This document shows, one piece after another, positions 11,886 through 23,460 of a stretch of 64,000 bases of DNA. Position 1 is the stretch's first letter. The number at the start of each line of letters is the position of its first letter. The stretch comes from Druceiella hillmani (lineage: Eukaryota > Arthropoda > Insecta > Lepidoptera > Hepialidae): positions 9,603,001-9,667,000 of the forward strand of contig JAYKKI010000076.1 of assembly GCA_039881145.1 (NCBI GenBank), read 5' to 3'. Both the position numbers and the translations under genes were made by a program. The notes under the pieces were generated by a model. It had not been told where the DNA came from. It worked only from the letters and a program-made list of their open reading frames with translations, and searched no databases.

Positions 11886-14800
11886 AGCAAGGAATGCAAG
11901 CTCTTAGCATCGAGCTGGATTATAAAATTTGTCTTATTTTGAATATTTTTCATGAATGATGATATGGAAAATAAATAACACTATCAATAATGGTTAAAAA
12001 CAAAAATGGATTAAGGAGAATGAATACATCATTTCGGAAGGCAAAAAGAAAATAATGCAAATAGCCAAAGATTGCCATTGAAGTTTCTAATTTGAAATAT
12101 CTATGAAAAGAAACCACGCTTCGTGTCTGTATAGTGTAGTCCGATAATTTTTAGAGGAAAGAACATTACACGATTTTAGAAAAATTTCGTTAGTTTGTTG
12201 GAAATGAAAATTTCGAACTAATTTTTGATTCTGCGTTCATGTTGTAATTTTATTATAATCTTGACTTTAGGAAGACGAATTACTTGTAGTCATGAAAAGT
12301 TATTTAGATGGTGAGTTTTATTCATACATACATAGCACGATAACAAGCTTTCCTCGGATTTTGTTAAAGTTTGAGCTAATATATCCTTAATAAATTGATC
12401 TAAATTTTAAACCAACTAGTAGGAATGTCCTTCAGACCATTGATAAGGTTTCTTGTGTTTGGATAACTAAAAGCATTTAAGGAAAATCTCTATAAAACTA
12501 TCATATCACTTTTATATGAATATTAATATTATTTCTGTTGTCTTTTATATGAATATTAATGTCTTGTATACCTTTAAGTTAAAAATATCTAAATAATAAA
12601 GAAATTTTTAATCGTATCGCGAATCATATAATTTTTTTACTAAACTTTATGTAAATGATGAGTATCATTTTTTTTTAGAATTGTTATTTTAGCAACTTCA
12701 AAAATAGAAGGCGTAGGAGAGGATGGAGGAGGAGGGGATATAACATATTTTTTACAGACTTTTGAAGCATTATCTCTGGAACTGTCTTATATGAAACTTT
12801 CACACTATAATTCTGGCCACCTTTCCTTTTATCTACAATGGGTTCTAAAACAGCTTAGTTAATAAGTAATAATTTTAATTACATTAATTATAATTACATT
12901 ATTTAATTCCGTCATTTAAACAATTTGAATGCAAGAGAGAACGAATAAATTCAGTATTAGTAAAAAGCAGTGCAACTGATCAAAAAATCATAAGATGATT
13001 GGTTCCGAACAGAACGTACTGAACGTGTATAACTACCGACTGTTATTCATAATACGAGTTCAAATAGTAGAACAGGATAAACCCACCCATCACTGTTTCA
13101 GAAGATTCATATCATTTTTGCTTTTATAAAGAATATATTGGTTGAATTCTGTTTTTAATTATTTCAAAAATTAATTTATAGCACTATATACAATTCATCA
13201 AAATTCATATGTTATTTAAATTTGACCGATTGAGAACGGTCAATATTTAATTTCATAGTTGATCGGCAAGTGTACATAGAAAACAACAAATATAATTAAT
13301 TTTGATATCAGTTTGCAAGAAACAACTAAAATTTAATAACAATAATAAACAAAATTAGAATATTCAGAAGCCACCTGTCCATTTCTAATAACAATTTCAT
13401 AAGCGATCCGGCACGCTTGGAAAAATCGATCAACAATTTGACGTGGATCGAAAAGAGTATTATTTTGTAGTTGTGTTTTGTAGTACTATTTTGTACAAAC
13501 TTATACATTGTGTTAAGACATTTTATTTAGATTTATCGAATAGTATAAAAATGGTGAAACTCCATATTTTTCACAGAAATTTAGGAATCTTTCCTCAGTT
13601 CAATTAACAACGACGGCTAATTTTCTATGTAAGAAATATTGCATAATATCTTTTTAAATACGAACGTTTCTTGGACCCTGTTTTTCAGCACAGAAATAAA
13701 TTAACTTTCTATGTTCCATGTATTTTCTTATATTAACTTTCTAAGTAAATAAATGTGACATTCCTTTAAGGCAACTCCAATTTCTTTTTTGATTTTATGA
13801 AATTAAGTGACATGATTATTACGTGAATTTATAACAAACAAGGAGCTTATTCAGAAATCTGTAGTTTTCATCAAAATATTAAATTATAATCACTACATAA
13901 CGGCGCGGATTAGTATATTTTCCTGTTCTGCGACTATTTTTTTCTTCCTACATTTTTCCTTCCATCTTTTGTTTCATAACCTTCATGAACATATCAATCT
14001 GTCCGCAATTAATTTCCTTTTTACTGCGTTGGAAATATTGCTTCATTTTGATTTGGCTCGTGTCCCATTTGCAGCTTCAAAGTAAAAAATCGTGGAGTAT
14101 TTGAATGATTCTCAACTAGTTCACGATTTTTAACATTTTTAATTAAGTTACAGGTAAGGTATTAATTAAAAAAACTCATAATACATCTGAACTCTTAGGT
14201 GAGTCCTTTAAAGAAGTTTTGTTAAATGCAAGACTTACGCTTATACAATAAATCTTACAATAACGACTTTTTTGCACTGATAAATAATGTCGAAAATCAT
14301 GTATATTGCTATTATTAAATTCTCATAGCCAACAATTCAATTGAAATATGAACTAGGGATATATCTCCCATTGTTTATCAACGTTTTAATCTACTTATAT
14401 TCTAAGATGGGTCATAATTAATCCATATTGTACTGAAATTTTAATTCTGAAATGCGGAGATAACAAAAAGTGTTTCAAGAAAAGTACTTTTTGGATTTCA
14501 ACCCCTAGATGAATCTTTAGACATAGAAAACAGAATACGAAACCAAGTTTTTCTTTGGTGCAAACGGCAAGGTTTTTGAAACATCCAGCATTAAAATCGT
14601 CGAGAAAAAAAGACGTATCATAAAATTTAAGCGATAAATGGCCAGATAAGACAACGATTTAAAGAAACAATCTGGACAGATACTTCGTTCTGTAATTCAA
14701 GCTCGTTTCGTAATGTACTTAAATTATATTATAAAAATATACCAAATGCCTTTAAAAGAAGTGAAATAAAATTTACAATTTAATTTTTGGGCAAAAAAAT

Positions 14801-15002
14801 TAATAACTGGCTCGACAAAAATTTTGGACAGACATATTAAACCAGTTATATTAAATTTTGAAATGTGAAGATAACAAAAGTGTTTTCAAAACAGAGGTTT
14901 GACGCCAGTAGTGCCAATTTTAGGAAGATTAATGGCTCGTAATAAGACAAAATTCAGAATAAATATTTTTGTGAAGAGAGGGTAATATTGCCTTAACTAA
15001 TC
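11886..15002. other. Intergenic, no gene supported
   Basis: Long AT-rich interval. A purine-rich strand segment (GGAGAGGATGGAGGAGGAGG, about 12715-12736) is the only compositional oddity. Two similar segments (GCGGAGATAACAAAAAGTGT near 14453; GTGAAGATAACAAAAGTG near 14865) suggest an old local duplication. Confidence 0.5.
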
Positions 15003-15137
15003 TTAACTAATTTCAGAGTTTAAATCTTGATCTTTCTGCTCAATGTTATGGTTTTGGTCTTCATTAAAAGATTTTTTTTCTCTTAGTTCTTTTTTTATCT
15101 CTTCAAAGGCCTTCTCTTTCAATTTCTTTTCAAGCAT
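15003..15137 (-). CDS. Possible small ORF or exon encoding a charged helical peptide
   Basis: A 44-codon ATG-to-stop frame encoding MLEKKLKEKAFEEIKKELRE followed by a hydrophilic tail rich in N, Q, D and E. The heptad-like spacing of Leu, Ala and Ile among Lys and Glu suggests an amphipathic helix or coiled coil. I recognise no family. Alternating Lys and Glu codons arise easily in A-rich DNA, so chance is possible. No promoter, splice partner or neighbour supports it. Confidence 0.2.
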   Translation of the reverse strand: MLEKKLKEKAFEEIKKELREKKSFNEDQNHNIEQKDQDLNSEIS

Positions 15138-16508
15138 GACATTTATTTAAAGAAAACTCTGCAAATACAAATTCATTTGCTACACTGAAATAACACAAAC
15201 GTGATGAGAAGTGCATGAGCTAAGAAGTAAAAGGATCACCAATAAGTAGTAAAAGGATCACCAATATTTTCAACTTCAAAATTGATAGTCGCAAATTTTT
15301 CAGAACTGCCGCAAACCTCATGCCTTAAATTAAATGTTACAAATTTTATTGCCACAATTTATAGGAAAAAAATCAAACTTAAAGAAGGAAATCGCAAAAT
15401 ATGTTGCTTTTAAACTGTTAGTGCTAAAGAGAACACCTAAGTATTATGTGGGATGAGAGCTTAATTTTCTTTGTTTGCTTAAATATTTTTAAGAACAAAG
15501 CTTTATTGATCTACTGTTTAAAGACCTACATAATAGGAAATTCTAAACTGTTATTACAACTTTCCTATGTATTTTAGTAAATATGTAAAACTATGTGTGT
15601 ATCAAACTGAGTGAATCAAACTATAACTTAATGTTTTATAAAGCTATTAAATATTGTAACGTGATCAGTAAATTAATTGAAGGTGAAAAAAATTAAATGT
15701 TAATGCAATAATCAATAAATCGACATGCATCTAGAGAATTAAACTTATTTTTTATGTATATTATAATATTTTCTGTTAATCTAATGCTCACAATAACTTA
15801 AAAACACATAGTTACACTTGCAAATAGATTAGAAAATGATAATAAAAAATATTTGGACGTTACTCAGTTTAATTAAAATGTACTAGAGACTATTTTCATT
15901 TACTTATAATTGAGACACAACCACCGCTGGTCTTCTCTGGTGCAGTTTTGAACAAATCCATTGACTTCGTAGAATCTGAATTAAGATTATTTATTAAAAA
16001 TTTTCTGTAACTACTGAAATTTTTTTACTGTTACATAAAGTTTTAGGAAATTTACGTCCAGACACAAATACTAATAAGGACATTTTGACGAACGTTAATT
16101 TAATCCCCGTAGCTGAAATTAATAAAATCATGTGATAGAAATATATAATAGTTTATTTTTCTCTTTAAATATACTCACTAAGCCAATATAAAATAAACTG
16201 GATTAGGGGCAATTTTGAAGGGAAAATTATTTTCTTACCCCTAAAACTTTAATAATTAGTATAGGATAATATTATACGGACTTATTATCTAATAAGGTGT
16301 TTTTTTCTGTATGATTTTTCATACTCACAACGACTATTTGCGTAAATGTTCAAAGCAACCGAGAACTCGTATTTGGCAGATGATTAACATCAAATAAGTT
16401 GGTCTTAATCTTGAGTTGTTCGAATAAGAATCTATAGATTCTTTTGGTAGCAATTATTTATGCAGGATTATCCTTCAATTTTAAATTTCAAAAGTAACCA
16501 CTTTCTTC
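15138..16508. other. Intergenic, nothing recognised
   Basis: AT-rich DNA. A short direct duplication (AAGTAGTAAAAGGATCACCA-like, about 15222-15265) is present. No gene signal. Confidence 0.55.
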
Positions 16509-17240
16509 TTGCTGTCCAGATTAAACAACACAAGGACCCATATAGAAATGTACATAAAAAAAGCATTCACATCGTTCTGTTCTTGGTCACATCGAACAAT
16601 TGTTTACCTGCCATATTCTACAGAGCTTTGGCCAACTAAATGCATCACTGTATCTCTCTGTCGTATCTTGCGTGGACCGCGGTGTAGGAATTCTCTGCCA
16701 AACTTTAAATCTGACAGTGCCCCAGTCCATGGGGTTAAGCCACCTGTGCCTATGACCATGACTTTGGTTTAGATCTAATAATCGAAAGCCAAAACACGTC
16801 TCTCTCGTACATCACTCACCTCAATAATTCAACAAGTTCCTGCTTCGAATAATGTAAAAAGTATGAAACCATTATTGATCCTAAGGTTGCTGCTTCTATT
16901 GTCCCCTATTGTGTTGCCTTCTTTTCTCACTTTTAGAGCCTTTCTCATGATGTGTTCGCCGTAGCTGTTAAGTATTTCTTACATCTTATGATGAAAAGCA
17001 CATCTTTCTTGAAACTTTCACATTATAAATGGTGAAAAGCACATTTAAATAAGAAAATGTATCCTTGACGCAGCCATTTGTTAAATTAAAATGTTTTGAT
17101 ATCACATTATTTATCAGTTAGGAGCCAGCGCAATTGGAATAAGAGAACACTCATTTCAAAAAGGATGGTTCACAAGCAGTTCCACTTTACACAGTCAAAC
17201 ACCTTAGAATAATTAATAAAACATTGGCATATTCATCTCT
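16509..17240 (-). pseudogene. LINE (non-LTR retrotransposon) reverse transcriptase relic
   Basis: Reading the minus strand from about 17240 downward gives the reverse transcriptase blocks in correct order, with frame breaks. First comes CFINYSKVFDCVKWNCL, the ..DY.KAFD block A containing the first catalytic Asp. An RQG block (LRQGY, about 17050) follows, then YGEHIMRKALKVR..GNTIG..RSSNLR (about 16880-16980), which normally leads into the YADD box; that box is not intact here. Last is TKVMVIGTGG (about 16740), the conserved segment after the catalytic site. The pattern is that of Jockey/CR1-like LINEs. Stops, frameshifts and small internal duplications show it is dead. Neither endonuclease domain nor 3' tail was found. 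It is more GC-rich than its flanks. Confidence 0.6.
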
Positions 17241-17754
17241 CAGCTCCTCATATTAATCCATAATTTTAAGTTAAGTATATTTATTTATTCGATAGTAGTC
17301 TAATTGTATTTATCACTTAAGTTATAAAGCAGACAAAATATGACGGATTAATAAAATAGTATTCACCTCCAAATTCTTGACACATCTACTATAATTACAA
17401 TCTGCCATGAATAACTACAGATTTATTGGCCAATGTCTATTTATCTTCCATGTTTTTTTTCAGTTTTGTTACATTTTATTACCGGGCTAGTTGAGTTATC
17501 TACTCAAAATTATGCAAAATTACTCTTCAAAATTTCTCTTAAATATGGTGCACTCTATTTTTCTTACTAGCATTCTTTGACCTTACCATGTACTTTAACA
17601 TTTTTGTCTTGAATGTATTACAGTTTTTTATAATACCCATACTTAGCGCTGAATTAAAATTGTTTGTCGTAGTGTCAATTTCATTTAATCCAAAATAGTT
17701 TCTTCGATTGTGCTTCACCCATTGACATTGACTGCTGGTAACTTCACATAGAAG
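17241..17754. other. Intergenic between LINE and copia relics
   Basis: AT-rich, no coding signal seen. Confidence 0.5.
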
Positions 17755-17932
17755 TTCTGAAATATTTTATAAACTAAAGTTTTAAGTTGCCTCCTTTCTA
17801 AGTTGATTGAATTTGCAAGCTGAACTTAAGGATTGTCCATAGTTCTCTTGCGCTTGTCTGTGGTTGTCATTTATTCAGTAGTGTATTCCGATAAAATTAA
17901 TAAAACGTTTTATGAAATTATTAACTTCAACA
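17755..17932 (+). repeat. copia element 5' LTR
   Basis: Aligns with 20135-20299 through landmarks AAGTTGATTGAATTTGCAAG / AAGCTGATTGAAATTGTAAG, GCTGAACTTAAGGA, and AAAATTAATAAAA with CTTCAACA at the end. The start is inferred from alignment to the other LTR. Confidence 0.7.
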
Positions 17933-18108
17933 GGCTATTGGCCCACAGAACTTAATCTAATTGAATAAATAACAACCTAATAAAATAAGGACGTTTGTGG
18001 TATAAAAAATAAATTACCGGTCAGCGAATTGATCCGACCTAAGCTCTCACGCAAGGGGTTGTTTCTTGGCTTTAAAAATTTTGAAGAGTTTGTATAATTC
18101 AGTGTAAA

Positions 18109-18216
18109 ATGTCTTTGAATAATACAATGATACTTATTAAAAAGTTGTTTGGACACGATAACTACAATTCAAGGCGATTTACTGTTCATAGGAATATCCA
18201 GCGTGAAGACTTATGA
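18109..18216 (+). pseudogene. copia gag N-terminus fragment
   Basis: A 35-codon ATG frame whose KKLFGHDNYNSRRFTVHRNI stretch matches the copia-type Gag pattern (L.G..NY..W.......L...DLW). It stops at TGA immediately after EDL. Nothing recognisable as the rest of Gag follows. Confidence 0.55.
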
Positions 18217-18714
18217 TGTTGCATTAAAAAAAACAATAGCAACTTATATCCAAAATTTACCTAAAAGAAAAAGCCAAAATAATATTTTTAATTGATCCAG
18301 TCAATTACTTCCATATCAACGAAAATATCCAGGATAGCCGGAATACGCTTTCGATAACTTAAACTAATAAGTCCTTCTGTTCTAATAACGATTCCTTATA
18401 CATATCTGAAAAAATATATATCTAGTGTTCTACGTAATATTATTTCTACGAGGTTTGAAGTAAAAATATGGGAAATAAATCTAATACTTATCTTTGTCAA
18501 GGTGGAGATCTGCAATTTGATGACAAAGACTTGCCAAGAAGTCCTATTATTACCAATAAAAATAAGTGAGAAAAGTTTATAAAGAAGAAGTTGAAAGTAA
18601 AAAAGAAAAAAGAAACTTGTAAGTTAATTAAGAAGCCACATCGAATGAGAACAATTAGTTTTAAGTAGGTTTTTTGTATGAAAGATTAGTAGGCATTCTC
18701 GATAATGTAAGACT

Positions 18715-19800
18715 GCCATGGGATGTTCACAAAAGTGTTAAATTGATTACACGGATACTTTCGCCACCTTTCAAAAGAATGTTTAAATAATTTAAAAATG
18801 GTACAGTTTGATTTGAAGATCGTTTTCCTCTAAGAAGATATAACAGAAATCATTTACAGAACTCCACCAGAAGGTTTAGCTGTTTATAATGACTGTGTAT
18901 GCAAACTCCATTGGTATTTGTATGGTTTAAACAACACCAACGTTCTGGAATAAAAAAATTCATTTAGTATTAAAAAAATTTGTAAGTGATTAATAATTTT
19001 AGTGAATTAATAATTTTAAATAACATGATACAAGATTTCCAAACAAAATTTGAAACGAAAGAATGTAGACCCAAAAATTTTCTTGGTCTTCAAATGGGAA
19101 GAGGTATTGGTTACGTATTTTTGCATCAAAGGAAATATACAGAGAAGCTATTTATCAAGTTAAATATAAGTAATGCTAACGGTAACAGCATACCTGTAAG
19201 CCAAACAGTAAATTATAAAAGAATAAATTTCATTTGGACTACAAAATGCCATACTGAGAAGTAGAAGGCCTTTAATGCATTTAGTTACAGCAAGAATATT
19301 TGATATTATGTATGCTGTAAATTTCGTGATCCGCTTCCCGAATTATTATAGTAATAGCCAATGGAAAGTAAAAAGTCTGCATTTCACACTTACAAAAAAA
19401 TACAATAGAATATTACAGTGTTGCGGACCATGCTAATGATATTGACTCTATGCAATCAGTGACAGGATATATGTCATAAATTTGGTGAAGTAAGAACTTG
19501 GGCCAGTCAATGACAACAAAGTATAGTATTATCAACTACTAAAGCAGAAAATATGGATGCCAAAAGCAATAGAAAAGAAGTCACTTAGTTAAAAAGTTGA
19601 TGTTAAATATAGATGAATACAACCAAGACTCACTATCTATTAACATGCATAATCAAAGTGCAATTCAAGTTATAAAAAATTTAAATTATCGCAAACGTTG
19701 TGAACACATTGACATCAAATAAAAATTAAAGAGAAATATGATTAAAAAGAAACAGATTTGGTACATCTATGTACTAGTGAAAAGAGTGCAGATAAAAAGT
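18715..19800 (+). pseudogene. copia pol remnant: reverse transcriptase and RNase H
   Basis: Fragments in order, in shifting frames: a GCSQK..IDYTDTFAT segment (about 18720-18765) corresponding to the GYSQ..GIDY.ETFAP start of copia reverse transcriptase; VQFDLKIVFL (about 18800), the QMDV..AFL block with its catalytic Asp; YRTPPEGL then CKLHWYLYGLNNT (about 18860-18935); a frame at 18986-19264 with FLGLQMGRGIGYVFLHQRKY; then RNase H pieces ADHANDIDSMQSVTGYMS (about 19426), RTWASQ (about 19494), LSTTKAEN (about 19530), HIDIK (about 19705) and a terminal SADKK. The catalytic DD box between 18935 and 18986 is lost. This is a dead copy. Confidence 0.75.
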
Positions 19801-20134
19801 TCAATATTTAATAAGTAACTAAACCTTTTTGAGTTGTAAATCAGAGTAAAAGAAATTTTATTTGTTATTTCAAGTTTTTTCCTTTTGTTGTAAGAAAAGT
19901 TTACGATATATTATAATTGTTACAATTATTAAAAGTTTTGTTCCTTTGGTATACTGATATGATTTGTATAATCTGGGTACCGAAGTTTTGTAATACTTTT
20001 AATAATTTTATGTTAAAATAAGTTTTAATATATTTTATATGCGAAAATATTACGTATTCGTTAAGGATACTTGATACTTACCTATTGCAATTTGTTAATT
20101 TTTCAAAAATAAGAATGCTGCAATTTGGTGAGGA

Positions 20135-20299
20135 TGTTGAAATAAATATTAAAAATTGCCACTTTCGTAAGCTGATTGAAATTGTAAGCTGAACTTAAGG
20201 ACAATTTGTGATTCTCTTACCCTTGGCTGATGTTTTTATTTATCAGTGGTGTACCCAAAAAAATTAATAAAATACTTTATAAAATTATTTATTTCAAGT
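20135..20299 (+). repeat. copia element 3' LTR
   Basis: Starts TGTTGAAATAAATATT directly after a purine-rich stretch GGTGAGGA (20127-20134) that fits a polypurine tract, and ends near TTATTTCAA. Homologous to 17755-17932, with considerable divergence, so the insertion is old. Confidence 0.7.
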
Positions 20300-20573
20300 G
20301 ATATTAATTTAAATACCAAACTTTCAAAAGTATTTATCTAATTATATGTAATTAACTTTTTTTCTTAATAAACGATACCCTAATAGGAAATTATCTCTGG
20401 TCCCAAATTTTCCGATTGGCAGAATGTCGTTTTCTTTTATTCTTTGGGTTTCTCAAAGAATCGTGCTAAAATTTAGCTACGAAAAGCATTATTCATCTAC
20501 TGACACTATTATATAAAGGTAAATATTAAAAAATTAGAAAAAATATGAAATTGATATGCAAGTTATTATAAAA

Positions 20574-20690
20574 TGTCTAGCTCTTGAAAATAAGTATGGG
20601 CAATTTTGCATAAAGCACACAAGATAAGAACGAGCAACTTTTTTACGATATTCCTTAAGTAAAAATTCACACGGCATATCACATAAATAA
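20574..20690 (+). repeat. Dispersed direct repeat, copy 1
   Basis: Matches 22384-22501 along CTCTTGAAAATAAGTATG(G/A)GCAATTTT, GAGCAA and CGATATTC(C/T)TTAAGTAAAA. Clearly homologous but diverged. Source element unknown. Confidence 0.75.
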
Positions 20691-22383
20691 ATGTTGTTTC
20701 AAGTGCATTGAAGATATAATTATTTAAATAATTGTTCGGATGTATACGGTATGCAAAATATGTATTCTAAACTCGTTGTGGACCGTAATAGTAATTTACA
20801 AAATATACAAGCTATATTTACTACAAACTTTTATACAATAATGATTCAAGAATGGGAGTAGGCAATGAAATGATAGTAATTCGCCTTTTTTGAAATTTTC
20901 TTATGGCTTAGCACTTTTTTTAGTCTTTTTACACTACGGACATAATGATCCGTGGCAATTTAAAAATGTATGTCTTCATGTAGAAAATAGTTAAGTGCCT
21001 ACATGAATCTTTATGGTTGCCATCTTCTTTTTAACGGATGAACGGATTTAGACGGCATTTTGTTCGATGGCATTTTGTTCGAAGGTAAGCCAATTTATGG
21101 GTATGTTAAACGAAGAAACACGCGTTCGGTTTAGATTGAAGGGAGCTGTGTTAGAGCGTTTCATGGGGCTTTACAATATGTTTGTGGATGGAGATTGGTG
21201 GGAGTTGTTTGATTTAAATAGTTTATTTCTAATTTGCAATTTTATCTTTAAATTGCTTAGTACAAAATAAAATTAGACTGACAAGGAAAAAACACTTATT
21301 TATTTATTTTTCTAACAAGGAACTGGTATTTTACTTCGAAATATTCAACTTAAAGGGAAGCATTGCTGATTTATGTATAACCAACAGTATGTTTGTCATA
21401 GTACATAAAAATGGTAGTATGTGTTTTTGATAGTTTATAGAAGTACATAATATTCCTTCGTACAATAAACGAAAAAGAAAATATTGAATAATATATTAGT
21501 TTTAAAACTAAAACGAATAGAAATTTGTAACATTAATTGCAGCCAGAAAAAGAAATTAAAATTACGTAAGTTTTATTAATATAGTTCTTTGGATTCGTTC
21601 AAGAACATCACAATATATACGCCATTCGACAATGATGTAAAATACTTAAGAAATCTGAGGAAAACGAGCACTATAATACCATATATAATACAAGCAAAAG
21701 TTTTGTTCCTATATTCAAAATACATCCCATCCGTTTGCATATTACAAAAAGAATGAAGTAATACGAACTACGAAGAAATTGGAAATTGACATATAATAAT
21801 CCAGTAATTTCAGTACATAAAAATGAATATCCGTATGTTTTTGTTAATTAGCAATTCTTTTTTTTTTGTTTCCTAGAAGTGTTAGGGAAAATTGACTTCC
21901 TAAACATCTCATGGGGAATTTCAAGAAAATCACTTGGCAAGTATTTTAGAGATAAGGGTGTATTAATTTTTTCTTTTTATTACCATAAACACTAGTCTCA
22001 CAAAAATATTTTAAAAAACGTTTTTCCTAAGTAACGTAAGTATTTTTTTAATAATGTAAATGAAAAACAGCAGGATGAATAACGTTAAAGCTCAATAAGT
22101 TTTATATTTTCGATCATGCAGTAAAAATGATTCGTGAAATGATGATGTACTGCAATGAAGAGTAAAATGATCATGTCCTGCAATCGATTGTACTTAAAAT
22201 GCACTGTAGTTGAGAAACGGATAATAAGAATGTAAATTTTTTTGTGCTCCAATAGAGTTATGAATAAATAAATGGTCTTGAAATTGCTTTCGAAAAAAAA
22301 AGGTTTACCGTGAGATTTTGTTTTGTAGATAATTATAATGTTTGATATTTTTTTATGTTCAGTTCTTCAGAGTTTTTAAAAAA
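20691..22383. other. Intergenic, no gene supported
   Basis: A 67-codon frame at 21067-21270 (+) encodes LNEETRVRFRLKGAVLERFM and has a less AT-rich composition, but no family is recognised. The rest is AT-rich. Confidence 0.45.
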
Positions 22384-22501
22384 ATGTCTACCTCTTGAAA
22401 ATAAGTATGAGCAATTTTTGTATAAAACAAACAAGACCAGAATGAGCAAATTTTGTGCGATATTCTTTAAGTAAAAATTTACACCGCATGTCACAAATAT
22501 T
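22384..22501 (+). repeat. Dispersed direct repeat, copy 2
   Basis: Partner of 20574-20690. The shared core ends near ACAC(G/C)GCAT(A/G)TCACA. Confidence 0.75.
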
Positions 22502-23407
22502 GTGCACGTATAAACGCATACACACACCCACGCATGCATACATGTATATAATGTGTTTAAATTTCTACATGTCATGCATAAGTGGGATATTCTAACAAGT
22601 TTTTCGGATAGGTAAATTTCATAATTCGTGTTAGTAAAATAAGAATCTAATATTCACATTTAAAAGATTATTGGCGCGGTAGTTTATTGAGATAATATAT
22701 TGATTATTGTGCATTATTTAATAATATTATTCATTGAGTTTTGTGAATAGTCATCGAACGATTGCATATATGTTTGTGCCATCCATAGTTAATGTGTCAA
22801 ATTAGTTTGTGTACGAGTTTTCTTTTTTATAATCAAATGGGGTGTAGATAAATACAAATATATCTCCATTCTACGTCCAATCTTGATCCTTTTTGGTCTC
22901 ATTGTATACTGCTTCCTACGTGGCTTGAACATAACAGTTAATAAAATTACATTAATTGAAGCAGTAATTTCTTTCATTAATTCATGGTAACAGAAGTGGG
23001 ACAGATATTAATAGGTTAGGTATTTTTTTCCATATTTTTTTAATCAAAAACGACTTAGAAATTAGACTACGCCCTAAACGATTCTGAACTTATCGAGCTC
23101 CTCGTTGCTGTAGACCACAAGTTACGATTATCTCAATACGATCCTAATCTTCTTGTTGTTCAAGATTATTTTTTTGAGTTAGTTGATAGTATAAAATCGA
23201 GTATTACTTAATTAGGATTGTGTACCTCAAGAGAAAAGAAAACGGAATCCTTATAATGCCACTTACGTGACTGCTATTTTTTAAGTCATCGTCATTTTTC
23301 TCAGAAACAGCCTAATTTTAAAACTCAAAATTTAGTAAAGTAGTAAAGTACATCAACCCGCGTATACTTCATAAATATTTATGTCAAATTGAAAGGTATG
23401 GAAGGGT
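22502..23407. other. Intergenic, nothing recognised
   Basis: AT-rich. A 62-codon minus frame at 22789-22977 has no recognisable feature. Confidence 0.5.
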
Positions 23408-23460
23408 AAAAAATCCGATTGTCTAATATACACCCTGTATATTAGATAATCGGATTTTTT
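23408..23460. repeat. Near-perfect hairpin, 25-bp arms and 3-nt loop
   Basis: The left arm begins AAAAAATCCGATT and ends TCTAATATACA; the right arm is its complement from TGTATATTAGA to AATCGGATTTTTT. There is one mismatch and the loop is CCC. The ACACCCTGTATA at the turn is a motif often seen in insect repeats. Confidence 0.9.

Larger units (their letters stand above)
17755..20299 (+). mobile_element. Ty1/copia LTR retrotransposon, internally deleted and degenerate
   Basis: Bounded by two diverged LTRs (17755-17932; 20135-20299). Between them lie the gag start (18109), reverse transcriptase (from about 18715) and RNase H (to about 19800). The span is about 2.5 kb against roughly 4.5-5 kb for intact copia elements; most of gag, the protease and the integrase core were not found. 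Multiple stops and frameshifts rule out activity. Downstream of the 5' LTR, AGGCTATTGGCCCACAG (about 17933-17949) looks like a mutated primer-binding site of the initiator-tRNA-Met anticodon-region type used by insect copia elements; that assignment is inference. No target-site duplication could be picked out. Confidence 0.75.

Noticed and set aside
16509..16772. Plus-strand 87-codon frame
   Set aside because: Antisense shadow of the LINE reverse transcriptase relic on the minus strand.
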